DNA of 64,000 nucleotides from Tetragenococcus halophilus subsp. flandriensis (GCF_030161475.1 NZ_BSUG01000027.1:1-64000); one strand, 5' to 3'; positions 8,521 through 17,094 are shown, counted from the first letter of the stretch. Notes: generated by a model from the letters alone, not told the origin. Program-made: numbers and translations.

Positions 8521-8683
8521 CTTCCCCACCTCTTGTTTCTTATTATAAAGGATATGACAACTTTTATTATAGCAAAATGATAATAATTTCCCATTTAGTT
8601 TATTATCAAATGATTTTAGAAGTTTGTCTTCAAAATAAAGGAAAAATTTGATGAAGATTTTCTCATTTTTATAAGCGTATTTA

Positions 8684-8702
8684 ATGCAAAAGCGCTTTTT
8701 CG
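8684..8702. promoter_or_regulatory. Possible catabolite-responsive element
   Basis: ATGCAAAAGCGCTTTTTCG contains the perfect palindrome AAAAGCGCTTTT (8688-8699), close to the CcpA cre consensus though one base longer at the centre. It lies upstream of the cyclase gene and of the divergent regulator operon. Confidence 0.35.
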
Positions 8703-8743
8703 TTGATACAGTAAAATTAACAACAAAACAAGGAGTGAGCAAA

Positions 8744-9487
8744 ATGTATGAATTACATGAACTACTTGCTAAATTAAAAGATTATGAATGGATCGATTTG
8801 ACACACGAGGTTACTAAAGATATTCCCGTTTATCAAACCTTCAACCCACTTTCAGAAACCACGATCTCAACTATTAAAGAAACCGGTGCTTATTCAGTTG
8901 AGTATAGTATCGGTAATTCCCATGGTACACATATTGATGCACCTAATCATTTTGCTGACGGAAAAAGAGATTTATTAGATATTCCGCAAAAAGAACGTGT
9001 CCTGCCTTTGTATGTTCTGCATTTAGAAGATAAGGTAAAAGAAAATCCTGGATATGCGGTAACGGTTGATGATTTGCAAGAATTTGAAGAAACTCATGGA
9101 GAGATTCCTGCCGATAGTTTTGTTGCTTTTTCAAGTGGTTGGTATAAAAAATTTGATAATGAAGAAGATTTTTTAAATAAAGATGAAAATGGCATCGAGC
9201 AGACACCTGGTTGGTCAATTCCAGCCTTAGAATTTCTAAGTCGCAAACGAAAGGTCACTGCCATCGGACATGAAACATTAAATACCGATAGCGGCCCAGA
9301 AGCAGCAGAGGCTAACTTTTTAGCAGCCCAACAATACTGGCTAACTGAAGATAAATATCAAAACGAACTATTAGCCAATCTAGACAAAGTACCGGCTGTG
9401 GGAAGCATTATTTTCACCACAATGCCTCATATCGCAAAAGCACCCGGGTTCCCAGCAGAAGTTTTCGCGATCGTGCCAAAAAATTAA
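8744..9487 (+). CDS. Cyclase-family (kynurenine-formamidase-like) metal hydrolase
   Basis: The 247-aa protein belongs to the cyclase superfamily of metal-dependent hydrolases. The signature is GNSHGTHIDAPNHF (residues 57-70), which carries the metal-binding His and Asp residues; a later histidine pattern is in AIGHETLNTD. The start at 8744 is supported by AAGGAGTGAGC eight bases upstream; the 20 extra upstream codons are not conserved-looking. No kynurenine pathway genes are nearby, so the substrate is unknown. The gene stands alone and ends before a repeat array. Confidence 0.8.
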   Translation: MYELHELLAKLKDYEWIDLTHEVTKDIPVYQTFNPLSETTISTIKETGAYSVEYSIGNSHGTHIDAPNHFADGKRDLLDIPQKERVLPLYVLHLEDKVKENPGYAVTVDDLQEFEETHGEIPADSFVAFSSGWYKKFDNEEDFLNKDENGIEQTPGWSIPALEFLSRKRKVTAIGHETLNTDSGPEAAEANFLAAQQYWLTEDKYQNELLANLDKVPAVGSIIFTTMPHIAKAPGFPAEVFAIVPKN

Positions 9488-9548
9488 CTAAAATTAATAC
9501 CATTCCTTAAGTGTTATAAACAAAAGGGATGGTATTTTTCTCATAGGT

Positions 9549-9709
9549 CCCACCATTATTTATAATTATTGGCGGTTACTTTCTAGACTTGAAATATTGG
9601 TGGTAAGTTGAGCGATGTGCCTCCAGTAGGCAAAATATTGGTAGCAAGTTGGATAATGTACCTCCAATATGTTTTAAATTGGCGCTGTATCACTTGATGT
9701 CCCACCAAT
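9549..9709. repeat. Palindromic repeat array B, same family as array A
   Basis: Three 32-bp units lie at 9596-9627, 9637-9668 and 9678-9709 with 9-bp spacers (41-bp period). A displaced partial unit lies at 9568-9599 and a half-unit CCCACCATT at 9549. Units begin ATTGG and end CCTCCAAT or CCACCAAT, as at 407-562. The array lies between the convergent ends of the cyclase and the DJ-1-like gene. Confidence 0.85.
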
Positions 9710-9751
9710 ATCGCGATTATCATTGAACATTTAATGTGTAATGAGCTTATT

Positions 9752-10425
9752 TTACATATTCTCCAAAAATTTCTGTGCGACAGCTTTGGCAGAAAATGGA
9801 TTTTGACCAGTAATTATCTGTCCATCTTGTACTACAAATGATTTAAATGCTCTTGCTTTTACAAATTTTGCGCGTGTTCTTCAGCCACTTTCTCATTGTA
9901 AAAAGGTACAACTGAGCTTTTCCCACTAAGATGTTCTTCAGCAGTCGTAAAGCCGGTAATTTTCTTATCTTTTACAAAGTATTTTCCATCTTTATCCTTT
10001 ATAAATAATAAGCCTGCAATGCCATGACATACCGACATTACATAACCATTATTTTGATAAATTTGTAAACTAATTTTTTCTAGTTCAGCATTATTCGGAA
10101 AATCCCACATCACACCGTGGCCTCCCGTATAGTAAATTCCATCATAATCATTAGGATTTATTTCGCACGGTTTTAACGAATGAGCAAGTGCTTTTTCTTG
10201 AAATTTCACTTGTTCATAAATAGCAAAAGATTCGTCGTTAATTGATTTTATACTACGTGGATCTAATGGAACAAAACCGCCTTGTGGACTGACATAGTCG
10301 ATCTCAAAACCTTGTTTTTGAACTTCGGCGACAAATTCAGTAGTTTCACCCAACCATAGGCCCGTTGCAGCGTTCTTTTCACCATATTTCACTGTATTGG
10401 TTAATACGACAAGGATCTTTTTCAT
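9752..10425 (-). pseudogene. Frameshifted DJ-1/PfpI-family protein (class I glutamine-amidotransferase-like)
   Basis: The first 188 codons (10425-9859) encode the DJ-1/PfpI fold with the nucleophile elbow SVCHGIAGLL (Cys133) and the glycine-rich YYTGGHG. The frame then stops at AEEHAQNL. Reading one frame over, KFVKARAFKSFVVQDGQ continues to ...SAKAVAQKFLENM and stops at 9752, exactly the C-terminal end expected for the family. Adding one A to the AAAA tract (minus strand, 9866-9869) restores AQKFVKARAF and a protein of about 224 aa. Either the gene is recently broken or the sequence has a homopolymer error. It lies 16 bases downstream of another frameshifted gene. Confidence 0.8.
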
Positions 10426-10441
10426 TTGGCACTCCTACCTT

Positions 10442-11451
10442 TTATTCTTTTATTTTAATAATAATTTTCCCTTTAGCATGACCAGATTCTGAATACTCTA
10501 TTGCTTCTTGTGTCTGTTCAAAAGAAAACACACGGTCGATAATCGGCTCTAATTTTCCAGCTTCAATATAATTACGTAAAATTTCTAATTGCGCACCGCT
10601 TGGTTTCATAAATAGAAAATGATAGTTCACATTATATCTCTTTTCTAGACGTGTCAATTTGAATGAAGCTAATCCAAATAGCATTGTTTTAAACCTACAC
10701 CGTATTCCTTGCCAAAACGAGCATTAGGTGTGCCACTAAGAGTGACGATGTTGCCACCTGACTTTAAAATTTTAAAGCCGTCGGTTAGATTTTGTCCACC
10801 TAAAGTATCGTAAACATCATCAAAGTCACTCAATACGTCCGCAAAGTTTTCTTTACGATAATTAACGATTTGATCTGCACCCAAGCGAGTGACTAAATCT
10901 TTCCCTCGATCACTGACTGTGGTAGCAACATAGACATCCATTAATTTAGCTAATTGGATGGCAATTGTACCAATACCACCCGAACCTGCTTGAATTAAGA
11001 CTTTATCTCCAGCTTGTACTTGCATAATATCATGTAAAGCCTGATAGCTTGTGAGTCCCACTAACGGAATTGATGCCGCTTCTTCAAAAGTTAGATTTTT
11101 AGGCTTTATGGCGATATCTCCTTGGTCAATCGCAAGATATTCAGCAAATGTCCCAATTTTTGTTTTTTGTGGTCGACCGTAAACCTCATCTCCTACTTTA
11201 AATTTCGTCACTTTCTTTCCCACTTTTGCAATTCGCCCCGCAAAATCATTGCCTAAAACTAGTGGCATGTCATAATTTAGCAACATTTTTAGTTTTCCAT
11301 CACGGATTTTCAAATCAATTGGATTAATACTAGCAGCGACAATTTCTACCAATACTTCATTCGCCGAAATCTCAGGAATAGCTAATGTCAACTCTTCTAA
11401 TTTTTCCTGTTTATATTCTGAAATCCCCATCGCTTTCATTGTTTGTCCCAA
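10442..11451 (-). pseudogene. Frameshifted NADPH:quinone oxidoreductase (MDR family)
   Basis: The 5' part (11451-10669) encodes the GroES-like catalytic domain and a Rossmann fold with IQAGSGGIGTIAIQLA. The frame then ends at GLKQCYLD. The 3' part (from 10684 to 10442) continues MLFGLASFKLTRLEKRY and ends GHAKGKIIIKIKE, the normal C-terminus of zinc-independent quinone oxidoreductases. Adding one A to the AAAA tract at 10687-10690 (minus strand) gives GLKTMLFGLASF and one protein of about 336 aa. It is co-directional with the frameshifted DJ-1-like gene and divergent from an ArsR regulator. Confidence 0.82.
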
Positions 11452-11475
11452 ACTTTTCCCTCCTGATCGTTTAAA

Positions 11476-11629
11476 GGTTTAAACCATTAAATATACGAAA
11501 TTTATCTTAGGCTTTTTTCGATTATAAGTCAATGACTTTGTTTTTTTTTAGTTTGAATAAATTTTGCTATAATAGCGAAAATTGACAATAAAATTAAAGA
11601 ATGGTTTAATTGATTGAACAAATAAACCA
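11476..11629. promoter_or_regulatory. Two GGTTTA-containing palindromes between the oxidoreductase and arsR-like gene
   Basis: GGTTTAAACC (11476-11485) is a perfect 10-bp palindrome close to the oxidoreductase start. TGGTTTA (11602-11608) and TAAACCA (11623-11629) form a second inverted repeat just before the ArsR-type gene. The shared GGTTTA half-site suggests one regulator, probably the ArsR-type protein, acting on both promoters. This is inference. Confidence 0.5.
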
Positions 11630-11643
11630 AAGAGGAAGATAAT

Positions 11644-11988
11644 ATGGAAAAACAAGATTTACAACAGTTAAAAACAGCATTTGCTGATACTAGAGATTTT
11701 CTTTTAGCCTTAGGTGATGAAAAACGACAACTTATTATTATGGCTTTATTAGAACAAGAATCTTGTGAAGGATTACGTGTCATCGACCTGACCGAAATTA
11801 CACAACTATCCAGACCCGCTGTTTCCCACCATCTAAATATTTTAAAACAAGCAAATATTGTATCTATCCGTAGTGAAGGTACTAAAAACTATTATTATTT
11901 TTCCAATATGATTGATAATGTCAAAGATATGAAAAAATTAATCGATCATCTATTAAATCTATTAGAAGAAAAAGAAGTAAACCAATAA
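11644..11988 (+). CDS. ArsR-family winged-helix regulator
   Basis: The 114-aa protein shows the ArsR winged helix: DEKRQLIIMALLEQ, the recognition region LSRPAVSHHLNILKQANIV and the wing SIRSEGTKNYYYF. The classical metal-binding ELCVCDL motif is absent (VIDLTEI is found instead), so it probably responds to something other than arsenite-like metals. It is preceded by AGAGGAAG and diverges from the quinone oxidoreductase/DJ-1-like pair, its likely target. A terminator follows. Confidence 0.85.
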   Translation: MEKQDLQQLKTAFADTRDFLLALGDEKRQLIIMALLEQESCEGLRVIDLTEITQLSRPAVSHHLNILKQANIVSIRSEGTKNYYYFSNMIDNVKDMKKLIDHLLNLLEEKEVNQ

Positions 11989-11992
11989 GAAA

Positions 11993-12034
11993 GAAGAAAA
12001 AAGCCTCATAAAAGACTTTTTTCTTCCTTTTTAA
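11993..12034. terminator. Terminator between arsR-like and tspO-like genes
   Basis: GAAGAAAAAAG (11993-12003) pairs with CTTTTTTCTTC (12016-12026), followed by CTTTTT. It sits between convergent genes. Confidence 0.7.
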
Positions 12035-12498
12035 TTTAAAATCGCAAGCCCTAGGCATAAATATCCCGCATACAAACACCAGATTAAATAAGGGGCAAAT
12101 AAGAAACTGGCTGCTTTATTAATGTAATAAAATACGCGCATACAGAAAATAATCATAGCGATTAATACGATAATCACCAGCGTAGCAATCCAGTAGTGGC
12201 TGCCGCCAAAAAACAAAATACTCCAGGAAAAGTTCAAAATTTGTTGTATGGCAAACAAGGTGATCGCTGAAGCTTTCATCTTCTTTGAAACTTTAGAGAT
12301 AATCAATAAAAATAGTGCTGTCCCCATCAACGCGTATAAAATGGTCCAAATCATGCCAATAATGTTTCCAGGTGGAGATAAGGGCGGTTTTTGTAATTGT
12401 TGATAAACACTTTGAATGTCCCCTGCAAAAAAGCCCGAAATAATGCCAGTTAGTTCAATACCAACGACACTTAATAACCAAACGACCCACTTTCTCAT
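12031..12498 (-). CDS. TspO/MBR-family membrane protein
   Basis: The 155-aa protein has five predicted membrane helices and TspO family motifs: KPPLSPPGNIIGMIWTILYALMG (residues about 37-59, with the proline-rich loop and conserved Trp) and the NFSWSILFFGG segment near 89-99. TspO proteins bind porphyrins and related ligands and take part in stress responses. Its neighbours are an ArsR regulator (convergent) and a GNAT gene in the same direction 24 bases upstream. GGAGGACGAG precedes the start. Confidence 0.88.
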   Translation of the reverse strand: MRKWVVWLLSVVGIELTGIISGFFAGDIQSVYQQLQKPPLSPPGNIIGMIWTILYALMGTALFLLIISKVSKKMKASAITLFAIQQILNFSWSILFFGGSHYWIATLVIIVLIAMIIFCMRVFYYINKAASFLFAPYLIWCLYAGYLCLGLAILN

Positions 12499-12522
12499 TT
12501 ACTCGTCCTCCTTAAAATTTTG

Positions 12523-13152
12523 TTATTTTAATAAGTATAACATGTGATACATATCGTATTTCTTCATTTGTTTATGTTCAATAAGTTTATAACCAGCACG
12601 TGAATAAATCTCTTTATTCTTTTTATCAGCAGTATACAAATAGACAGCCGCAAAATCTTTTTTATAATATTGGTGAATTTCGTTTAAAAATTGCTTGCCA
12701 ATGCCTTTTCCTCGGTAATTTGCAGAAACTGCTATAGTTGACAAAGTAATAGACTTTTCTTGTATAGGCTTTGATAATCTCATACTTTTCGCTAGAGCAG
12801 TCGCATTTTTATATCTTATCTTGCTTAATAATGGTAATAACTTGAAGGCTTCTGGAAAAATAATTTTTAATAAATGTATGAAGGAAATCTTGCCCTCTTT
12901 TTTTATACTTGCGACACCTACAATTTCCTTGTCGATTTTTGCGATAATAATGTCATTTCCTTGCGCCAGATAAACTTTAGCATTTAGCAAGGATGCTTCA
13001 TAAAAAAGCTTAGTTGTTGATTGTTTTGTAAAATTATAGGTCAAAGCAGTGATTGTTTCAGTTTTAAATGTTTCAACAAATAGTTGCATCGCTTGTTCTA
13101 GCTCTCCATCTAATTCTCTTACTGTATGAAATGTTAGTCTATTCTTAGGCAA
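12523..13152 (-). CDS. GNAT-family N-acetyltransferase
   Basis: The 209-aa protein has the acetyl-CoA-binding motif A of GNAT enzymes, ITLSTIAVSANYRGKGIGKQFL (residues about 135-157, with the Q/RxxGxG/A pattern as RGKGIG). The C-terminal YLYTADKKNKEIYSRAGY is typical of small-molecule acetyltransferases. The substrate is unknown. It lies between the UvrA-like gene (13 bases away) and tspO, all on the minus strand, so it may be co-transcribed with them. Confidence 0.82.
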   Translation of the reverse strand: MPKNRLTFHTVRELDGELEQAMQLFVETFKTETITALTYNFTKQSTTKLFYEASLLNAKVYLAQGNDIIIAKIDKEIVGVASIKKEGKISFIHLLKIIFPEAFKLLPLLSKIRYKNATALAKSMRLSKPIQEKSITLSTIAVSANYRGKGIGKQFLNEIHQYYKKDFAAVYLYTADKKNKEIYSRAGYKLIEHKQMKKYDMYHMLYLLK

Positions 13153-13165
13153 TGGACACTCCTTT

Positions 13166-15409
13166 TTAATTGACTAAATAAGGGGCAGTAACTGTATTGT
13201 CAGTTTTTGCTAGTTCTTGAACTGTTCCTGAAAAAGTAAGATAACCACCTTTATCCCCACCTTCAGGACCGATTTCTATCACCCAATCTGCTCGTTTAAT
13301 GACACTAATGTGGTGTTCTAGTAAAATAATACTATTGCCCTCATCTACCATTTGTTCAAATAAGTCTAAGAGTTGTTGAATATCATCTAAATGTAAGCCA
13401 TCTGTTGGTTCATCTAGTAGATAAATCGTCCCTTCGCGATGTAAATTATCTGCCAATTTTAAACGCTGCAATTCACCACCAGATAATGTCGTTAATGATT
13501 GGTTTAATTTTAAATAACCCAATCCCACATCTAAGAGTTGTTTTAATTCTTTGGCAAAAGCTTGATCTTTAAAGAATTCAAAGCTTTCATTCACATTCAT
13601 ATCTAACACATCTACAATGTTTTTTCCTTGATAGAAGTATTGTGTTGCTTCTTCATTGTAACGAGTCCCATGGCACAATTCACAAATCGTTGTGACGTCT
13701 TCCATAAAGGACATATCCGAAACAATAATTCCTTTACCTTTACATCTTGGACAGGCGCCTTTGGAGTTATAACTAAACCAAGCTGGGCTTACATTGTTTT
13801 CTTTGGCAAATAATGAACGGATTTTATCAAAAATATTTAAATAAGTCATCGGTGTGGACCGTAAATTCACGCCGATATTTTTTTGTGAAATGTAGACCAT
13901 TTCCTTATTTTGCTGGATAACTTTTTGATAAATCACACTCGCCAATGAAGACTTTCCGGAACCGGCAACCCCACAAATAACAGCCAAAACACCTAATGGA
14001 ATGTCAACGGAAAGATTTTTTAAATTATGCAGGTCAGCATTTTTTATCGATAATATATTTTCTGATGTTCTTGGTGAAACATTCAATGGTACCTTTTCAT
14101 GAAGTGCTCGGCTCGTTATCGTATTTGATTGTAAGAATTCATTATAAGGACCAGCAAACTGTACAGTTCCGCCATTTTCCCCAGCTTTAGGTCCAATGTC
14201 TATAATATAATCCGCCATTTGAATAAGTTGCGGGTGATGTTCGACCAAGATGACTGTGTTTCCTTTATTTTTTATTGCAGTCAATGCTTGACTCACACGC
14301 TCAATATCTTGCGGATGCAGTCCTGCACTAGGTTCATCTAAAATATACATAATATCATTTAAGGAACTATTGATATATTTCGCGATTTTTATTCGTTGTG
14401 CTTCGCCACCCGACAAGGTCCCAGTCGCTCTTTCCAAGGTTAGATAAGATAAGCCGATGTCGATTAAAGCTTGTACACGTAACATAATTTCTGATTTTAC
14501 ATTTACAGCTAGAGGATCAGAAATAGCAGTGACAAATTCTTTTAGCTGTTCTAACGACATACTGACAACATCAGCAATATTTTTACCAGAAATTTTACAA
14601 CTTCTAACCTTCTCATTTACTCGACTACCATGACAATCTGGACACTCTTTTACAGTGACAAAACGGTCTAGTTGTTTTTGATGACGTCGACCTTCATCCG
14701 AGTGAATAATACTTCTTTGCACACGTGGCACAATGCCTTCATATAAAGCCGTATGCGGCCATTCAGCGGGTGCATTTTTTATTTGTTGACGTGGGGCATA
14801 GAATAATAACTTTTTTTCTTCTTGCGTATAGTCTTTAATTTTTTTATCTAAATCAAACAAGCCACTATCAGCATAACGTTTCCAACGCCATTTACCTTTA
14901 TGAAAAGTGGGGAAATCGATAGGATCTTCATTTAAAGACTTATTAAAATCAACCAGCTGATGCAAATGAATTTCGGTAACCTTTCCCAAGCCATCACACG
15001 TTGGACACTTTCCATCAGGATGATTAAAAGAAAATGTATCAGAATAACCAATAAATGGTTTCCCAACACGAGAATATAACAAACGTAAAAAAGTATATAT
15101 GTCCGTATATGTTCCTACAGTCGAACGAGAATTTGCTGAAACTTTTTGTTGCTCAATCATAATTGAAACCGGCAGATTTTCGATTTTCTCTACTTCAGGT
15201 CGTCCATATTTAGGCAAGTATGCCTGCACATAGCTGCTAAAAGTATCATTCAATTCTCTTCTTGACTCAGCCGCCAAAGTATCAAATACCAAAGAAGATT
15301 TTCCTGAACCAGAAACTCCTGTAACCACGGTTAACTGATGCTTAGGGATCTCCACTGTAATATCTTTTAAATTATTTTGTTTAGCGTTTTTTATTTTGAT
15401 ATATTCCAT
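13166..15409 (-). CDS. UvrA2-like dual ABC ATPase
   Basis: The 747-aa protein has two ABC modules, with Walker A GVSGSGKSS (residues 31-39) and GVAGSGKSS in the second half, and UvrA-type signatures TLSGGEAQRI and TLSGGELQRL. It has zinc-finger CxxC pairs CPTCDG, CPDCHG, CPRCKG and CELCHG. At about 750 residues it is nearly 200 shorter than housekeeping UvrA (about 940), consistent with the UvrA2/drug-resistance class that lacks the UvrB-binding region. GGAGG eight bases upstream supports the ATG at 15409; the TTG at 15424 lies inside that site. Its role may be tolerance to DNA-binding drugs, which is inference. Confidence 0.82.
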   Translation of the reverse strand: MEYIKIKNAKQNNLKDITVEIPKHQLTVVTGVSGSGKSSLVFDTLAAESRRELNDTFSSYVQAYLPKYGRPEVEKIENLPVSIMIEQQKVSANSRSTVGTYTDIYTFLRLLYSRVGKPFIGYSDTFSFNHPDGKCPTCDGLGKVTEIHLHQLVDFNKSLNEDPIDFPTFHKGKWRWKRYADSGLFDLDKKIKDYTQEEKKLLFYAPRQQIKNAPAEWPHTALYEGIVPRVQRSIIHSDEGRRHQKQLDRFVTVKECPDCHGSRVNEKVRSCKISGKNIADVVSMSLEQLKEFVTAISDPLAVNVKSEIMLRVQALIDIGLSYLTLERATGTLSGGEAQRIKIAKYINSSLNDIMYILDEPSAGLHPQDIERVSQALTAIKNKGNTVILVEHHPQLIQMADYIIDIGPKAGENGGTVQFAGPYNEFLQSNTITSRALHEKVPLNVSPRTSENILSIKNADLHNLKNLSVDIPLGVLAVICGVAGSGKSSLASVIYQKVIQQNKEMVYISQKNIGVNLRSTPMTYLNIFDKIRSLFAKENNVSPAWFSYNSKGACPRCKGKGIIVSDMSFMEDVTTICELCHGTRYNEEATQYFYQGKNIVDVLDMNVNESFEFFKDQAFAKELKQLLDVGLGYLKLNQSLTTLSGGELQRLKLADNLHREGTIYLLDEPTDGLHLDDIQQLLDLFEQMVDEGNSIILLEHHISVIKRADWVIEIGPEGGDKGGYLTFSGTVQELAKTDNTVTAPYLVN

Positions 15410-15490
15410 CGCATAAGCCTCCAAATATATCTATATTATAACATGTTTCATCTAAATTTAGTTTTTAGACCACTTTAAGCCTTTGGAGTA

Positions 15491-15539
15491 AAAAAGCCAG
15501 ATTTACAAACTTTATTATTTTTTGTAAATCCGGCTTTTT
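15491..15539. terminator. Strong bidirectional terminator
   Basis: AAAAAGCC followed by GATTTACAAA pairs with TTTGTAAATC and GGCTTTTT (15491-15539). A- and T-runs on both sides allow termination in either direction. It lies between the lipoprotein gene end and the UvrA-like gene start. Confidence 0.85.
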
Positions 15540-15555
15540 ATTAATGATTGTAACA

Positions 15556-15697
15556 GGGAGTGTTTTCGTTTTTCATTCCCCATGTTTTTAATATCAGGGA
15601 ATGTTTTTCTGTTCCACTCCCCATGTTTTTAATATCGGGTAATGTTTTTCTGTTTCACTCCCCGTATTTCTAATATCAAGTGATACTTTTATTTCTT
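15556..15697. repeat. Palindromic repeat array D, same family as array C
   Basis: Units lie at 15575-15615, 15616-15656 and 15657-15697, each exactly 41 bp. They begin ATTCCCCATG, ACTCCCCATG and ACTCCCCGTA, followed by TTTTTAATATCRGG or a variant. A GGGAGTG half-unit is at 15556. In the first unit ATTCCC pairs with GGGAAT. Same unit family and same 41-bp period as 5622-5790. The array abuts the 3' end of the lipoprotein gene. Confidence 0.85.
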
Positions 15698-16185
15698 TAT
15701 ACATCAAGTTCTTCGTTCAGCAATAGATCGTCATTTTTTGTGTCAATGATTTTCAAACGATTGGTTCGTTTAATGAATACACTTTTGTATTCTTTTTGTC
15801 CGTCATCGTTAGAAAACAGTAATACTCTTTTATTTGGATTATCAGTGGCTGTTTCCATGGTTAAGCCTTCCAAATCAACGGTATCTTGCAAAGTGTCGCC
15901 TTCTTCAAAATCAGCAATACTGTCTACTGCGTCCGAAGTTTGTGAATCATCAGTAGAGCTTTCGTCCGTTTCTTCTTCTGTATCCTCTGTGGACTCTTCC
16001 GTTGAGTCAGAACTTATCGAAGAAGACTGTTCTGTTTCAGTTGAAGTTTGTTCAGTTGATTCTGCTGTTTCTGAAGTAGCAGCAACTTCGTTATCTTCAT
16101 TATTTTCAGTGGTCGTTTGTTGTGTACAGCCTGCTAATAACATGGTTGATGCTAAGACAAGTGTTGTTACCTTTAAGCTTTTCAT
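15697..16185 (-). CDS. Lipoprotein with Ser/Thr/Glu-rich linker
   Basis: The 162-aa protein has a signal peptide with lipobox LLAGC, the lipidated Cys being residue 20. A linker of about 75 residues composed almost only of Ser, Thr, Glu, Gln and Asp follows (residues about 22-95). The folded C-terminal part, about 60 residues, contains DTVDLEGLTMETATDNPNKRVLLF and ends LNEELDV. It should be anchored to the outer face of the membrane with the linker crossing the wall. I do not recognise the C-terminal domain. It ends inside repeat array D. Confidence 0.75.
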   Translation of the reverse strand: MKSLKVTTLVLASTMLLAGCTQQTTTENNEDNEVAATSETAESTEQTSTETEQSSSISSDSTEESTEDTEEETDESSTDDSQTSDAVDSIADFEEGDTLQDTVDLEGLTMETATDNPNKRVLLFSNDDGQKEYKSVFIKRTNRLKIIDTKNDDLLLNEELDV

Positions 16186-16398
16186 TGTAATACGCTCCTT
16201 TAAATTATCTGTTTTATTTTATCATGTTTAAAGAGAGTACCCAAGTTTTATGCAAAAGCTTTTCCTTACTCTACTTCGGCTACAAATACTTGACACGACG
16301 GTTAGCTTGTATTTTTAAGTGATGTAAATTAAACTACCGTATTTTGTATAACTGCTTTTTGCATCTTATCTTTTGGAGAAAATAGCAAATATAAAAAA

Positions 16399-16442
16399 TT
16401 ACGACTTTTATGAACAACAACGATCGTCCATAAAAATCGTAA
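16399..16442 (-). terminator. Terminator after the VOC-family gene
   Basis: TTACGACTTTTATG (16399-16412) pairs with CATAAAAATCGTAA (16429-16442), with one mismatch. On the minus strand the hairpin is followed by TTTTTTATATT. It sits 19 bases after the stop of the gene ending at 16461. The rest of 16186-16398 holds the lipoprotein promoter region and a long inverted repeat (see findings). Confidence 0.75.
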
Positions 16443-16460
16443 ACTTTTACATTGCTAATT

Positions 16461-16943
16461 TCATTTCATCGCTGCCTTACGTAGTTGTTCGATGTCCAAT
16501 TTTTTCATAGAAAACAGAGCACGGTTAACATTTTCTACCTTCTCCGGGTCTGGATTGCTGAGTAGTTCATTTAATTCGCTAGGTACAATCTGCCAAGAAA
16601 GCCCGTATTTATCTGTTAACCAGCCACATTCTTCTGGCTGACCTTCTTCACAAAAAGCTTCCCATAACCGATCTATTTCTTCTTGAGTATCACAGTTAAC
16701 CATTAGTGAGATTGCAGGCGTAAATTTAAATACCGGACCACCGTTAATCGCAATATATTCCTGGTCAGCTAGTGAAAATTCTACCGTTAATACGGTCCCC
16801 TCTGGCATACCAGATACTTTAGCGCCTGAAGGACCATAATAAGTGATATTATGAATATCGCCATCTTCAAATAAAGAAGTATAAAACTTCGCCGCCTCTT
16901 CTGCCTGAGTATCAAACCACAAGTTCGTCACAATTTTTTGCAT
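16461..16943 (-). CDS. VOC-superfamily (PhnB-like) protein
   Basis: The 160-aa protein belongs to the PhnB/3-demethylubiquinone methyltransferase-like branch of the vicinal-oxygen-chelate fold. It opens with ITNLWFDTQAEEAAKFYTSLF-type sequence and ends with DKYGLSWQIVPSELNELL, a family hallmark. Such proteins occur as dimers, and their catalytic role is usually unproven. A ribosome binding site GGAGG lies before the ATG. It stands alone with its own terminator. A palindrome AAGCGCTT (17054-17061) upstream resembles part of a cre site. Confidence 0.82.
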   Translation of the reverse strand: MQKIVTNLWFDTQAEEAAKFYTSLFEDGDIHNITYYGPSGAKVSGMPEGTVLTVEFSLADQEYIAINGGPVFKFTPAISLMVNCDTQEEIDRLWEAFCEEGQPEECGWLTDKYGLSWQIVPSELNELLSNPDPEKVENVNRALFSMKKLDIEQLRKAAMK

Positions 16944-17094
16944 CTGAAAAACCTCCTTTTCCAGATTTCATGCTGCATTCGTATTTAGCTTGAACAACGT
17001 TCCATTGTTATTAAAAGTACCAACTGACTCTCATTTCACCTCTATTTTAACACAAGCGCTTACAAAGCACCTATTACTAATAGTTATTTTACAC

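Noticed and set aside
10669-10684. Reading the two parts of the quinone oxidoreductase as separate overlapping genes
   Set aside because: Each part lacks half of the fold, the second has no ribosome site, and one added base rejoins them at the expected residue.
15680-16231. 183-residue serine-rich plus-strand frame
   Set aside because: It is the mirror of the Ser/Thr/Glu-coding linker of the lipoprotein on the other strand; codon bias and the lipobox favour the minus strand.
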